From positions 320,001 through 384,000 of the forward strand of contig JAVLUZ010000346.1 of the NCBI GenBank assembly GCA_036768485.1: 64,000 nt of DNA, written 5' to 3'. Source of the stretch: Mermis nigrescens. Its lineage: Eukaryota; Nematoda; Enoplea; Mermithida; Mermithidae. This document shows, in pieces, positions 12,501 through 23,370 of this stretch. The notes under the pieces were generated by a model. That model saw only the letters and a list, made by a program, of their open reading frames with translations, ran no database searches and was not told the origin of the DNA. Position 1 is the stretch's first letter. The number at the start of each line of letters is the position of its first letter. A program made the translations under genes and the position numbers.

Positions 12501-15500
12501 TACGATACCCTTTACACTACTACACCAATTAGATAGTTTACACCTGTGTTCGTTAGTCCAGCACTTTACAAATATGTTATTAAAGTTGAATTTTTTAATT
12601 TAAACAGTTTACACGTGCATCCGCTCATCGGTTTAATCTAACATCCAAGTATAGCAGTTTACACACTAAAATTTATTAGGTTGTTTCAACCACAATTCAC
12701 CTTTTAATCGATACTTTGCCTCTCTTTAAAAATAGGAGAAGAAAACATCTACGCATAATTTACATGTATAAAACAACTCTAAATTTTGAGGGTAGATGGT
12801 CATTCTTATATTAAGCCGAAAATGGCAAAAAATGCGGCCTAAAAATGCAGTTTTTTGTCAAAAAAGCAGCAGGGGCTAAAAATGTCAGCTTTTTGGGGGT
12901 GCGGGAACAACCAAAAAAATGTTGCATCGCGTGCCTCGACCTTACCTGAACGGACAATCCGATAACATATTGCCTCGAGGGATCCATTGTCAAGGTCAAA
13001 AGGTCAGTCAGATCACTCAGCACCATTAAACACTAAACAAAAAACAAAATCAAAATTATAATTGAAGATCAAATCGGGCTGAAATTGAGGGAAAAATTAC
13101 AGATCAAATTTAAATTCAAATCAAACACAAAATCAGCTACACATTGTGTTCAATGGCTTGTAGATCAGCAATCAATAATTCATTATTAAACGAATGGATA
13201 TATAAATAATTTACTATTCAATTACTCAATCAATAAGGAAATGAATAATAATCACTTCATTACGTATCTCATCAATTACTAAATAAATAATAAGTATCAT
13301 AAAAATCGATTTTAATGAGCATCCTTATCACATGTGGGCGTGGAACGGGGGTTTGGGGGTATGCACCCCCAGAAGGCCGAATACCCTCCCAGAAACTAAA
13401 ATACCCACCATACATGCACAGCATGGGAATTCTGGGGGGGTGAAAACCTAAAGTGCCTTTCTTGGGTTTTGGGCCCAAAAATGGCCGGTACGCGGTATAA
13501 ACATCGTTTTTTGGCATTTCTGACGATACTCTATCCTTCTAGAGCATAAAATCATGAAAAAAATTTCGAAAAAAGTCGAATAAATTGACCAATATATCGC
13601 TTAAAACATGAATATATGGCGCGAAGCGCCGAAAATGTGGCGATTTTGAGCAAACAGATGACCAAAAACCCTTAAAAAGACACTTTTTCTACCAATTTTC
13701 AGGTAAGTTTAGGAAACTTTAGAAAAATCGCCAATTCTGGGGGTAGGGGTGAAAAATTTTTTGCGGGGGTGAAAAATGATTCTGCGGGGGATGAAACCCC
13801 CAAGATCATGTATGATACCCACCCCCAATAATTCCATTTTTGAAATTTTTTTAAAGTTTTTTCCGCAATTTTTTGATGCTAACGGATATCGCTCGATGAG
13901 AAACGTTGAAAAATGGTGTTTTTTCGCCATACTTAATCCATTTTAAGACCATTTTTTGACCTTTGAAAAATCTTGCACCCCCAGATTTTTGGTGTGCCCA
14001 CCTATGATTCTTAATATTAAAAGACGCCAAGCCACAGAACTATATGCATACCGATGGCATACAACCAAAAACGTATTGATTCGATTGATGATTGAATGGT
14101 TGAGCTTTTGTTCTGACGCAATACAAAGAATTGGATCGAACTGCGGCCTAATGTAAAGTAACGCAGCCTTACATTATTAAGACGCAATTAGGACTTAAAA
14201 AATCTAAACAGCAATACCTAAATGAAATAAAAAACTAATAGCAAGATAATAAAATAAGAAGAAAACGAATAAAACGACAGCAGGAACAAAAACAGTACGA
14301 AAAAGATTAAAAACGCCCGAGTCAAGAAATAAAAAAACAAGGTAAAAAAATGACTGTTAGGAAGAGGGTATAAAAATTATCAAAGGCCATTAAAAGGCCA
14401 AAAAATTAATAGCAAGGGCAAAAACGTCATTTCACGAAGTTACTAATTAAAATATCTACATTGACATTAAAAAATCGCGGGGGTCGTCTGGACTTTTGTT
14501 TCAAATTCAAATTCGTGTTCCGATTTTGAATTTCAACTTTTTCTTTCAAATTCAAAATTCTAAATTTTTGAAAATTTCCACAAGTTTAATCAAAAATAAA
14601 TTTTTTCGCCTCCCCTTCTCCGTACAGACCTCATACCTACCTCCGGTCGTCAAAAGCTTAACTTTACCTGGGCAATGGATTTTGGTTCTGAAGGTACCGG
14701 GGTCCCTTTTTATTGAGGTTGGTTGGTTGGTTGTTTGTTTGGCCAGTTGGTTAGTTGTTTGGTTGGCTAGTTGGTTGGTTTAATCATCTTCTCAGTCTTT
14801 TACTTTTGGGTCAAAAAAATTCTAACCCCCAACCAAAAACTGTATTTTCTGGCGCCACCCAGCTCAGGTTCTGAAGGTACCGAAGTGCTTTCTGGCGCCA
14901 CCCAGTGGCGCGAGTGGCGCGGCATTGCCCACCTGTGTGACCCCCTCCCCCAAATATTTAAGGCGAAATCCATACATGCACAGCATGGGAATTCTTGGGG
15001 GTTAAATTACAGAGTGCCTTTTTCGGGCCCAAAAATGGTAGGTACGCGTCAAAAACATCGTATTTCAGCGTTTCTAACGATGCTCTATCTTTCTAGAGCA
15101 TAAAAACATCAGGAAAATTTTGGAAAAAATTGAAAAAAGTCGGAACAAATTAAACAAAATATAGTCAAAACATGCGTATAATGGAGCGAAACGCCGAAAA
15201 TTTCGAACTTTTGAGCAAATGGATAGCTAAAAACGCTTAAAAACATCTTTTCTACGAATTTTTAGAAAATTCTTGGGAACTTTCGAAAAATCGCCAATTT
15301 AGGGGGAAGCGTGAAAAAATTTTTTGCGCGGCGGAGTGAAAATTTTCCAGCGGGAAGGGGGGGGTGAAAAAGCCTCAACCCCCACCCCCAAGATCATGTA
15401 TGGGGAAATCCCGTCCTCTAAAGGTCCTCTAGCTGCTTTCACCGCTGTGGTCCATAAGCGAAGGTCGCTTTCATTTACTTGAAATGGCCACAAGACCTCC

Positions 15501-18500
15501 TTTCCTTTCTATTCCCACCTTTCGGAAATCATAAAAAATACCCGATATTCGGGATAACTTCTGACCAGGCCCGTAGACAGAGGGGGGCTTAATGATTTAA
15601 ATTTTGGGGGCCCAAAATGTTAGAAAAAGCATTAAAAATGGCTTAAAGACGCAAATTTTCGTCAAAAATAGAGGGCATACATTTGACGGCTCGAAATTGA
15701 GGGGGGTTCCAGCCACACCCGATCGTGGGGGATCGGGGGTATGCGCCCCCCGCGAAAACCAAAAAACCCGCTAGAATTCAATTTTTGAATTTTTTTCGTT
15801 TTTTTCGCAATTTTTCGATGCCAATGGATAATAGTGCTCGATGAGAAACGTCAAAGAATGAGACAATTTTTTGACCTTTGAAAAATCTTGCACTTCTCCC
15901 CCAGAATTTTCTTGCTGCCCACGTATGGCCCCGGCCCATTTTAGGCGAAAGCACTGTTTTTTTTTGTATTCGGCAAAGATTTTTCCCGATGTACAAAGAC
16001 TTTCCGGGACCGTCTTTGTACAAGTACAAAGATTTTTGGGAAGACAAAAATTGCAAAAAAGGTCTAAAATTCCAAACAATTTCCGGCACTTCGCGCTGAA
16101 ATGAGTAGTTGTGTGTTCTACATATCTTTACAATGGCAGAAATTGCATTTCAAAATGAAAACTATCAAATTTTTCGGCGCTTCAGAGTCATTTTCGCCTT
16201 TAGAGATCCAGAAATTAATTAAAATACACTACTAAAAGTCGAAGAACTCTGTTTCTACAACACTAAAATCGCTACTGTACCATACTGTAGTACCCAAAAA
16301 TTTGTGTGTACAGAATGTACAAAGATTTTCGAGAGGACAAAAACTGTTAAAAGATGTAAAATTCCCATGAAATTTTCGGCGCTTGGCGCCGAAATGAGTG
16401 ATTGTTTGTCCTACATATCTTTAGAATGGCAGAATTTGCATTTAGAATGGAAAAATGTCAAATTTTTCGGCGCTTCGCGCCGTTTTGAGACAAGTTTTAG
16501 TAATTTTCGGCGTCAGAAACCCAGAAATTAGCTAAAATACATTATCAAAGATCGAAAACCCTGTTTTACCACACTAAAATCGCGTCTGCACTATATAACA
16601 GTACACAAAAATTTGCATGTACAAAATGTACAAAGACTTTTGGGGACCATCTTTGTACATGTACAAACGGTCCTTGTACAAAAAACACTAATTACGGTAC
16701 TGGCATTCAACGCAAAATTAGTCTTAAAAAATTTTTGTTCAAGCCCCCCCCCCCCGAACCAAAATCCCGGCTACGCCTACTCAATGTTTTGCTGTATTAT
16801 AACACATGATGGGATGAGGTGGTGGAAACACGCAAAGGCGTGTTCGAGGTGGGATTCCCCTTTTTCCTCTCCCTCCCTAGTCTAGGTTCGCTAGCTGTTT
16901 TGTCATAACTGTGTGACTTCGTGTTGATCACATTAATGCATCTAATAACGTATTTAACGTACGTGGGCGGGGCCAACACGCTCCAAATGCGTGTTTCATC
17001 GGCAGCCTATCTTATAACAGGGGTATGTTATAACGTTTCCGTCCAGGATAACAGAGGCATTAGTCAACTACTCTCCAATTCCTATTGGTAAAAAAATGCT
17101 TCGCCAATGCGCTAGTCAACAAAATGGGTTGCCACATTCCAACTGCAAAAAAACGCGCTGCCAATGCGCTTATTAATAGTCGCGCCCATAGACAGCCAAT
17201 TCGATTTTTTCAAAAAATCGGGGGAAGGAGAGGTCAATAAATTTTCTGACTTGGGGGATGGGGTCCGACTTTCGGTGTTAGAATCCCCCATCCCCCTGTT
17301 ACATGTACGGGGGGAAGCGGAAAATTTTCTGACTTTGGTTGATGGGAGATCCTCCTTAATCCTCTGTTATACGTATGCTTTGAATTAAAAAAAACCAAAG
17401 TATCCTCTTCAAATCAGTCTAAAGTGCAAGGAAAATCGTAGAGCTAAGATACATATCGTTGTCTCACTAGCTGATCTTGAGCATGCCAGCTCGATATCGA
17501 CTTAAACTGAGGATCAGCCGAACCCTGCGCGTTTATGATTACGGTTCCTCTTGAAGTGTAATCGGCTCCTTGAAAAGCGGGATGAACACAGAAAAATTCA
17601 TCAAAGGATTATAAAAAGGATACATTAATTAATGAAATTATAAAAAATTATATTATAAATATAAGAATACCTATATAATAAGTCTTATGATTGTAAAAAG
17701 ATTAAAAAATTTATAAAATTAATAAAAAAATTATAAAATTTTCATCTATAAAAAGACACTGGATTAAAAATTAGTAATGGCTCGATACTAATGCGTGGTC
17801 ATCATAATAGGGAAATATCAAAATTTTAGACACCGCACATAATAACCAATGTACAGCAGAACATATAATTATACTTTTCCTTATAGAGAACTAGGGAACT
17901 TAGCCCATCCAAAATGACTGCTATGAAAGCCTGCCAAAATGCCGCTGGCCCGGGAAGAATTTCCGCAAAAATGCCGGAAATAAAACATCTCGCGTGATTT
18001 CGGCAAAAGATCGTCCGATTTCTCCGATTTTTCACGTATTAAAATAATAGTATTGTCTATACATGCACAGCATGGGTTTCTAGGGGGCTTAAGATCATAT
18101 GTGCTTTTTTGGGCCCAAAAATGGTAGGCACGCGTCAAAAATCATTTTTAAAATCAAAAACATGGTTTTTAAGCGTTTCTGAAGATGCACTATCTTTCTA
18201 GAGCATAGAAACATGTCGGAAGAAATTGAACAAAATATAGTCAAAACATGAGTATAATGGCGCGAAGCGCCGAAAATTTGGCATTTTTGAGCAGATAGAT
18301 AGCTACAAAGGCGTCAATTATGGGGGAAAGGGTGAAAACATTTTTTGTGGGGGGGGGGTGAAAATTTTGCTGGTGGGAGGGGGAGTGATAACCTCCCGAC
18401 CCCTTCTCCCAGATCATATATGGTAGTGTCAAATAATTGAAAAATTGAAAAAAATTTTTAAATGGCATGACCAGCAGACTGTTCCCATCCCGATTGTTAA

Positions 18501-20074
18501 TCCACTTAACTAAACAGCTAATGATAAGATAAGGACTGTTAAAAAAGCTTCACAGGTTAAGTTACGTAATATTCAACTCTTGAAGATAACGTACGTAGGT
18601 ATATATAATTTGAGTTGAGCAAAGACACACTTTTTCTGTTCGGTCAGGAATGATCCAAATAGTTTTGTAGGTACTTGCTTACTGAAATAAATTTTGGCAT
18701 TTATACTTTGGATGTAATAAATATGTGAATAAGTAAATAAACGATGATAAATAATGAATAACAAATAAATAAATGGTATGAAAATGCAATAGGCGTAAGC
18801 AAAGGATTACCAGTTGCTTTGTGTTCGACTTCAAGCGAAATGGCATTCTGACAAGCGGTCGGCTAGGAGAAAAACGACAAAAACACTAGGGCAAGCATAC
18901 GCGATTACTTAGTAAAAGCGACTTTGAAAAAAGTTATTTTTTGTTTAAAAAAGTATGACCGGTCAGGCCCGAAAATTTTTTACAAAGTGCCTTTTTTGGA
19001 CTGAGAAACGATGGGTACACACACGTCAGAAACACTGTTTTTTGACGCTTCAGACAATGCTCGTTAATTTGGAATAATCGAGTGAATTGAACATAATTTA
19101 GTCGAAAAATGAATTAAAAGGCGACGATAATTTTAGATTTTTGAGCCAAAAATGAGCTAGAAACGCTTAAAAAGGCACTTTTTACAACTTTTATACACTT
19201 TTACAAAAAATCGACAAATCTGGAGATAGGGGGGCAGCCATTTTGCGGGGAGGGGGTCAGTTGCCATTCTGGGGTCTAAACCTCCCTTGCTTCTCCAAGA
19301 ACATGTATGTCAGCCAGCTTTTGCGAGCCTAACTTCAAAACTTTCAAGCATGAGTTTCAAGTCAATATTTACTAATTGGTAACAAAAGAAGTTTTTTAAA
19401 TTAGGGGCAAGCTTACATGATCTTAAAGGGGTTAAGGTTTTACACCCCTCCCCCAATAACATTTTCATCCCCACAGAAATTTTTTCACCCCACAACCTGA
19501 GAATTCGCGATTTCTAAAAAATTTACTAAAAAATTCGTAGAAAAAATGCTTTTTAAGCGTTTTTGCTCAAAGTGTCAAATATTCGACGCTTCGCGCTGTA
19601 TACTCATGTCTTAACTATATTGTGCTCAAGTTGTTTGACTTTTTAATTTTTTCTTAAAATTTTGTTTGATGCTACAGAAAGATAAAGCATCGTCAGATAC
19701 GCCGAAAAACGATGTCTTCGACGCGTTTCGATAATTTCTGGGCCTAAAAAAGACACTTAAAAAATTTCACCGCTCCCCAGGATTCCTATGCTGTGCTTGT
19801 CTGGATGTAGGTAGAAATGAAAATTCGAAAGATTGTTTCTCCTCTTCAAATAAGTTGCTAGACTCAGTATACCATTTTCGTTAGATGACCTTTTATTATT
19901 TCTACATCAATTCATTAGAATTCAGAAGCATCAATCCCTATTCAAAATATCATGTTCAATTTATCCTTATTTATGATCCAAATTTTATATGTATTCATAT
20001 TTAGGATAAAACCAAAGGTATACTTGAAGCAAGCAACCAAAAAGAACCGACACACAAGCAATAATCGATATCAT
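6457..20074 (-). CDS. EMC10: ER membrane protein complex subunit 10, complete, 8 exons
   Basis: Exon joins: 20074-20024, 18862-18811, 17568-17468, 14147-14052, 13032-12946, 11871-11804, 7403-7307, 6537-6457. Total 633 nt, all phases closing, 210 residues. Layout: signal peptide (1 to about 17-21); lumenal beta domain beginning LEVEHKATGADYTSRGTVII, matching human LEHSFELDDSVHFTKRG; a C...C pair around FGCMPSCLMVLSDLTD, like human [16 protein letters not shown]; charged helix PETQAYLQKLEREKQEKAQ; RSFIAKYWMYIVPVV membrane helix at 185-197; short tail. Family knowledge: EMC10 is a lumenal/membrane subunit of the EMC insertase, which inserts tail-anchored and multipass proteins in the ER. The first two exons are weakly conserved and were chosen by phase and signal-peptide character. 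The human protein is longer, with a Gly-rich tail that is absent here. Confidence 0.9.
6538..7306 (-). other. EMC10 intron 7, rich in GTGTAAA/TTTACAC
   Basis: No transposon or ORF of note. At least five GTGTAAA or TTTACAC heptamers lie between 6720 and 7255. Confidence 0.6.
7307..7403 (-). CDS. EMC10: EMC10 exon 7, charged helix
   Basis: Acceptor TATGTTGTTCAG, then A completing Val, then PETQAYLQKLEREKQEKAQG, ending RSFIAKY. Matches the PET...FIERLE...QKSFFAKY block of EMC10. Donor TAT|GTACGT, phase 0. Confidence 0.96.
7537..7747 (-). mobile_element. Family-A MITE followed by family-D repeat (to about 7950)
   Basis: GCGGGCGTGGGGAGGGG to CTGCCCACCTATAA is family A in reverse. It runs directly into a family-D repeat marked by GGATCTCCTCCACCC and the recurring TTTTTGACCATTT-type core. 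Confidence 0.7.
8281..8443 (+). mobile_element. Short family-A derivative, TSD CGTCCGAC
   Basis: TATAAGTGGGCCGCAAGAAA to CGTCCCTGTGTG, with CGTCCGAC duplicated at 8273-8280 and 8444-8451. The middle, including the GAGCACTATCC block, is deleted. Confidence 0.85.
9128..9398 (+). mobile_element. Family-A MITE, perfect TSD GTAATCAC
   Basis: CATACGTGGGCAGCAAG to CGCCCAGGTGTG; GTAATCAC at 9120-9127 and 9399-9406. Confidence 0.92.
10230..10471 (-). mobile_element. Family-A MITE
   Basis: CACATGTGGGCGTGGGGG to GATTCTGCCCAGTG. The core GACAGTGCTCGATGAGAAAC matches the family. The right end is eroded, so the duplication is unclear. Confidence 0.75.
10481..10756 (+). mobile_element. Family-A MITE
   Basis: CCATACGTGGGCAGCACC to CTACGCCCAGCCTGTG. 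It lies 10 bp from the preceding copy in opposite orientation, forming a MITE inverted pair. Confidence 0.78.
11294..11795 (-). mobile_element. Outer family-A MITE split by a second copy; its TSD is the EMC10 exon 6 donor
   Basis: Segments 11294-11332 and 11574-11795 are one reversed family-A copy. Flanking octamers are GTTCTCAC (11286-11293) and GTTCTTAC (11796-11803). On the minus strand the second is GTAAGAAC, the splice donor of EMC10 exon 6. Confidence 0.8.
11333..11573 (-). mobile_element. Nested family-A MITE, TSD GTGAGCAC/GTCAGCAC
   Basis: CACACCTGGGCGTGGGGG to CTGCCCACGTATG, inserted into the outer copy. The flanking octamers differ by one base. Confidence 0.85.
11804..11871 (-). 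CDS. EMC10: EMC10 exon 6
   Basis: Acceptor AATTTGGAG (weak tract), then LTSIAKDEFNTTVRFMEPVE and GP plus GT. EFNTTV matches LFNTSV of human EMC10. Donor GT|GTAAGAAC; these eight donor bases are also one copy of a MITE target duplication. Confidence 0.92.
12064..12268. mobile_element. hAT MITE, ends CAGGGGCGGATTTAG, perfect TSD ATAAATGA
   Basis: Left CAGGGGCGGATTTAGAGG; right end, read inverted, CATTGGCGAATCCAGGA. ATAAATGA at 12056-12063 and 12269-12276. The CAGGGGCGGAT end is a known hAT-type terminus. Confidence 0.92.
12946..13032 (-). CDS. EMC10: EMC10 exon 5
   Basis: Acceptor TTTGTTTAG, then CLMVLSDLTDLLTLTMDPS and QYVIGLSVQ. Matches human [20 protein letters not shown] with NVVGVSV. Donor CAG|GTAAGG, phase 0. 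Confidence 0.93.
13329..14006 (-). mobile_element. Family-A MITE split by a family-B MITE
   Basis: CACATGTGGGCGTGGAACG to GTGCCCACCTATG is family A in reverse, 272 bp once the B insertion 13409-13814 and one TSD copy are removed. This shows that B was active after this A copy landed. Confidence 0.85.
13409..13814 (+). mobile_element. Family-B MITE, perfect TSD ATACCCAC
   Basis: CATACATGCACAGCATGGGA at the left and AAGATCATGTATG at the right, about 406 bp. ATACCCAC at 13401-13408 and 13815-13822. The middle carries GGCGCGAAGCGCCGAAAAT and TCTATCCTTCTAGAGCAT. It defines family B. Confidence 0.93.
14052..14147 (-). CDS. EMC10: EMC10 exon 4
   Basis: Acceptor CTTTACATTAG, then AAVRSNSLYCVRTKAQPFNH and YVFGCMPS. 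LYCVRT aligns with human GLYRVRI, and YVFGCMPS with YVSSFVPA. Donor TCG|GTATGC, phase 0 both ends. A GTGTAAA-type motif lies next to the acceptor. Confidence 0.88.
14715..14782. repeat. Degenerate (GGTT/GTTT)n simple repeat
   Basis: Runs of TTGGTTGG, TTGTTTG and TAGTTGG repeat over about 68 bp. Confidence 0.85.
14971..15402 (+). mobile_element. Family-B MITE, TSD GCGAAATC/GGGAAATC
   Basis: CATACATGCACAGCATGGGA to AGATCATGTATG; the octamers match at 7 of 8. Confidence 0.88.
15714..15927 (-). mobile_element. Family-A MITE
   Basis: CACACCCGATCGTGGGGG to CTGCCCACGTATG with the shared GATAATAGTGCTCGATGAGA-type core. No clean target duplication. Confidence 0.75.
15948..16690. repeat. Family-C repeat, two copies, with GTACAAAGA palindromes
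   Basis: Two related units (about 15948-16290 and 16300-16690). Each has TTTTCGGCGCTTCGCGCCG or a decayed form, an AGAATGGCAGAATTTGCATT-type core, and TCTTTGTACATGTACAAA palindromes. Non-coding. Confidence 0.7.
16735..16785. mobile_element. End of a hAT-like element (CCCGAACCAAAATCCCGGCTACG)
   Basis: A poly-C run followed by GAACCAAAATCCCGGCTACG matches the right end of the nested element at 34007-35254. Only this terminus is seen. Confidence 0.5.
17210..17375. repeat. Family-D repeat fragment
   Basis: Shows the AAATTTTCTGACTTTGG-type core and repeated GGGGGATGGGGT and AGATCCTCC motifs typical of family D. Confidence 0.55.
17468..17568 (-). CDS. EMC10: EMC10 exon 3, FTxRG block
   Basis: Acceptor CCCGCTTTTCAAG, then GA completing Gly, then ADYTSRGTVIINAQG, ending SWHAQDQL. 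YTSRGTV aligns with the hallmark FTKRGLLV of EMC10. Donor CTA|GTGAGA, phase 0. Confidence 0.88.
18058..18422 (+). mobile_element. Family-B MITE, TSD GTATTGTC/GTAGTGTC
   Basis: TATACATGCACAGCATGGG to GATCATATATG, with the GGCGCGAAGCGCCGAAAAT core. Confidence 0.88.
18811..18862 (-). CDS. EMC10: EMC10 exon 2
   Basis: A strong acceptor (TTTTTGTCGTTTTTCTCCTAG, one base over the pyrimidine tract) precedes PTACQNAISLEVEHKAT plus one base. Donor ACTG|GTAATC. LEVEHKATG aligns with the LEHSFEL region of human EMC10. Confidence 0.78.
18970..19305 (+). mobile_element. Degenerate family-B MITE
   Basis: Internal family-B blocks (AGTGCCTTTTTTGG, GCTAGAAACGCTTAAAAAGG, CAAGAACATGTATG) with eroded ends. Confidence 0.65.
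19415..19800 (-). mobile_element. Family-B MITE, EMC10 intron 1
   Basis: ACATGATCTTAAAGGGGTT to CCTATGCTGTGCTTGTC with the TTCGACGCTTCGCGC core in reverse orientation. Confidence 0.72.
20024..20074 (-). CDS. EMC10: EMC10 exon 1, signal peptide
   Basis: Encodes MISIIACVSVLFGCLLQ, a typical hydrophobic signal sequence, with donor CAA|GTATAC in phase 0. It has no homology of its own. The call rests on position, phase match to exon 2 and hydrophobicity. Transcript data could move the start. Confidence 0.65.
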
Positions 20075-21719
20075 GTCAATAGCGACGAAGGGGTATTTCA
20101 GTCCATTTTGTAGGATACAATCTGGAACTAATTCAATTACTCCGGATAGTCAAAACCAGTGTAGAAGATTGAACGAAAAATTCAAGTTTAAACGAATAAG
20201 TTAATTAATAGATAAACATTGATTTAAGTAATTTGTAAAAAAGATCACGAGTTACAGGACACAACTTCGATAGAAATCTAAAAATCGAAAGCCCAAAAAA
20301 ATCGATATACAGACCACACCAGGGCAATGCCCCATATCGGCCCATCACCAGGACGGGCCGAACCAAAAGTGGACGGGGCGAAGGGGCAACTTGGACGGGG
20401 CTATGTTTTGCACAGGGAGAAAATTTTTGGAGATAATTTAAGGAAATGCTAGATACAGTATATCATGATCAGTTTGCAAAACATGCACTGGAACCATCTT
20501 ATTACACTGTTCGACATCTTTTTCATGGATGGACACACCTTTCTTCAGGGACAGACCCATCTTTTTCAGGGTCTAGGGACCCACCCACCTTTTTGGCTGG
20601 AAGTTGGACGGGGCGAACCGTCAGCCATTGCTCAGGTATGATACAGACTGTCCCATCTAACCATCCAAAGCGTTATATCGCGATAAGTTAATCAATTCTC
20701 TATATATACTTTCAGAAAAATATTGACGTGATTATAAGTTGTACGATAGTCCATCGACTGCAAATTTTAGTAAAACTTCGTAAAATACTTTCATGACTTA
20801 CACAGCATTAACAAAGGAATTTGTCGTTATTCAAAAAAGAAAATCTAATTGACCTTTTGACAGCGATTTCTAAATAATTAGCAATAAAACATATTCAATA
20901 AATTCTTTTATTGAATACAAAGCAATCATAACTAATATTTTACAAATAATTGAATGTCCAGAGTATATAATGGACTATGCATTGTACTAATCGCAAGATA
21001 TCTACGTTTAACTAAGACAGAACATTGGAAAAATTAGGGTTTACAGAAACTTCTACAATTTATACCACGTATATATAGGCGTATGCGATGAAAACCTTGA
21101 TAATCATGAGTCTATGGAGCCAATCGACTATGTCCAGAATATCGTCGAAAAATATTAACAATTACCGCACTTGTTTTGTGAAAAACATGTTGTATCCCTA
21201 CCTAAAGTCAATGGTCGCCCCCAAAGCCTTTTGACCACCCAAGTTTAACAAAAAAAGTGCATTTCTATGGTACTTTAATAGGACCCTTTAACACTTTTCG
21301 GTCAAAAATTGAAGGCTATTCACCCCTGCACCCAAAAGTGGCCGACTAACCCGTCGTACCCAAAATTTAGAGCTGTAACATGTCTTCAAAATTATAATTT
21401 AAAACAATAGGAGGTCATCAATATGATAAAGAAGATAAAAAAAATAAAATAAAAATAATAAAAAAAAGAAAAAAAAATAAAATAAAATAAATAAATAAAT
21501 AAAAGGTAAATAAATGAGGCATGCTGTTAGTATAAGAGAAACAAAAAGACGCGAGAAATAGTACACATGTACATAAAAAGTACATAAAATTATATCATGA
21601 GAAACTACGGGTTTTACAAGGCGCAAGAGTCTACGTGAAAACAGAAGAAGTAAGCAGGAGTATATGCAGGGGAAAAAAACAAACAAATCATATAAACAGG
21701 CGAGGTCATCAGAGAGGAA

Positions 21720-21772
21720 CTAGGTTGCTACAGTTCCGTGCCTTTAATTCTCTGACGGTCACGGCAACCTAG
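21720..21772. other. Imperfect hairpin with CTAGGTTGC arms
   Basis: CTAGGTTGC and GCAACCTAG are perfect complements 35 bp apart, with a second CCGTG/CACGG pair inside. No tRNA fold or A/B boxes could be confirmed. Confidence 0.4.
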
Positions 21773-21924
21773 CGGCACCAGCCTAGGCGGCTAGACTGCC
21801 AATCTCTAAAATCATCAAAATTTTGAAATTCAAAATTATCCATTGTAAAACTATTGACCCTAGATATTCCCAATGAATTAAAATGTGCATAGCAGGCAAG
21901 GAAGGGTGCAGAGGAATCTGCACT

Positions 21925-22090
21925 CGAACGCAACCATGGGTCCCATACATGTATCAGGGGATGGTACCCTATCTCAAAAAAAACAACTTTTCGACCCCCC
22001 CCCGATTTTTGGCAAAATCTTGCGTTTTTTGACCATCTTTATGTGCATTTTTGTCACCTATAGCCGAAAACTTAAGGTCATTTAGATTCC
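21925..22090. repeat. Family-D repeat
   Basis: Opens CATACATGTATCAGGGGATG and holds TTTTTGGCAAAATCTTGCG and TTTTTGACCATCTTTATG, the recurring family-D core. Confidence 0.6.
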
Positions 22091-22409
22091 CCAAAATTTT
22101 GAGTTGTTAGATGTCTGTTGGGTCCGGTTACTCCCCAAACAAGCCCTATGCATTTACCGTATTCGACAAGATATTTCACAAATTTTGAATCTTTCAGAAA
22201 TAAGCCATTTCTTGCTTTATCCGAATCCTTAAGCAGTAAATATGCGAATTTTTTCAAAATTAGATATGTAGGCAGCAAAAAACAGTGTTTTTGAAGATCT
22301 ATTGATACAAAACTGCGGACAATACTAACTATAAAGTTAAATTATCAAGTCCAATTTCCACTAAAATTCGACCACTTCAACACCAATTTTAACACGTTTG
22401 GCACCTGAT

Positions 22410-22788
22410 ATGAAGAGCATGGGAATAGTGGGCTGGGGGAAGTGAAATTTTTAAGCGCCTTTTTGGCTCTAAATTCGGGTTACGCATCAGAAACATCGTT
22501 GTTCGACGTTTCTAACGACGCTCTATCTTTCTAGAGCATAAAAACATAAGAAACTTCGAAAAAGTGCGAATAAATTGGAACAACAAAATATAGTCAAAAA
22601 CGCGTATCCGGCGCGAAGCGCCTAAAATTTGACTTATGAACGAGTAGATGGCTAAAAACGCTTAAAACAGAAGCTTTTACTACGAATTTTTTAGATTCTT
22701 CTAGAAAGCAGCGAATTCTGGATGGGGGCAGGGTGAAACAGTTTCTGGGGATGAAAGGCCCCAAGCCCTTTCCCACGATCATATATGT
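22410..22788 (+). mobile_element. Family-B MITE
   Basis: ATGAAGAGCATGGGAATAG to CACGATCATATATG, with CTATCTTTCTAGAGCATAAA and GGCGCGAAGCGCC inside. Confidence 0.8.
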
Positions 22789-23370
22789 TTGCCACTTGTT
22801 TTCCTAGGGGTGGGTATTCAAATTTCCGTATACACCACAGACCTTAAGATTAATCAGTAATATTTGCAGGAACTCTTTCTCGGTGTATACCGATCTCAAA
22901 AAGGTTCGGACAGGTTCGAAATAATTTTTGGTTCTTTTATAATCTAAAATCATCGGATCCCCCAAAATATCAGAGAAGCCCACCAATTCTTTACTATACA
23001 GTGGAGCAAAACAAGCACAACACGACTGGAGCAGAAAAACGCATTTTCAAGCAGCGTTTTGGAAATGAGAAAAACGCAGATTCGCAAATAAGAATTACAA
23101 AAAGTAGTACGAGTTCGGAATTTTTTAATCAGAATCGACTAAATTGTTCTAAGCTAACTGAAGTTCGGCTTTCAATTGAACAGCAGGGTAAAGCCAATAT
23201 TGCAGAAAATATTTTATTGAAAATTCGTAACATACACATATACACACGTCAGATCGATCGATAAAAGCCTCATTTCGGCACGAGTAAGGACATCGCTGAG
23301 TCGGCCAAAAGTTTTGAGGGGGCCAAGTCGAAATTTCAGAAGTACTAGTTAAAGCCTTGGTTCTGGTACG

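Larger units (their letters stand above)
14148..17467 (-). other. EMC10 intron 3, mostly repeats
   Basis: Holds a GGTT-rich simple repeat at 14715-14782, a family-B copy, a family-A copy and two family-C repeats. 14200-14480 and 16800-17160 contain nothing I recognise. A 65-codon minus frame at 15299-15493 is partly family B and has no assigned function. Confidence 0.5.

Noticed and set aside
15299..15493. Candidate EMC10 exon reading VNESDLRLWTTAVKAARG
   Set aside because: Phase and splice sites do not fit; the exon at 14147-14052 fits both phase and homology.
21720..21800. tRNA-derived SINE or tRNA gene
   Set aside because: No convincing A and B box pair or cloverleaf; kept only as a hairpin.
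22990..23264. 87-residue plus-strand frame starting MEQNKHNTTG
   Set aside because: Low-complexity composition, no domain, no transcription signals seen.
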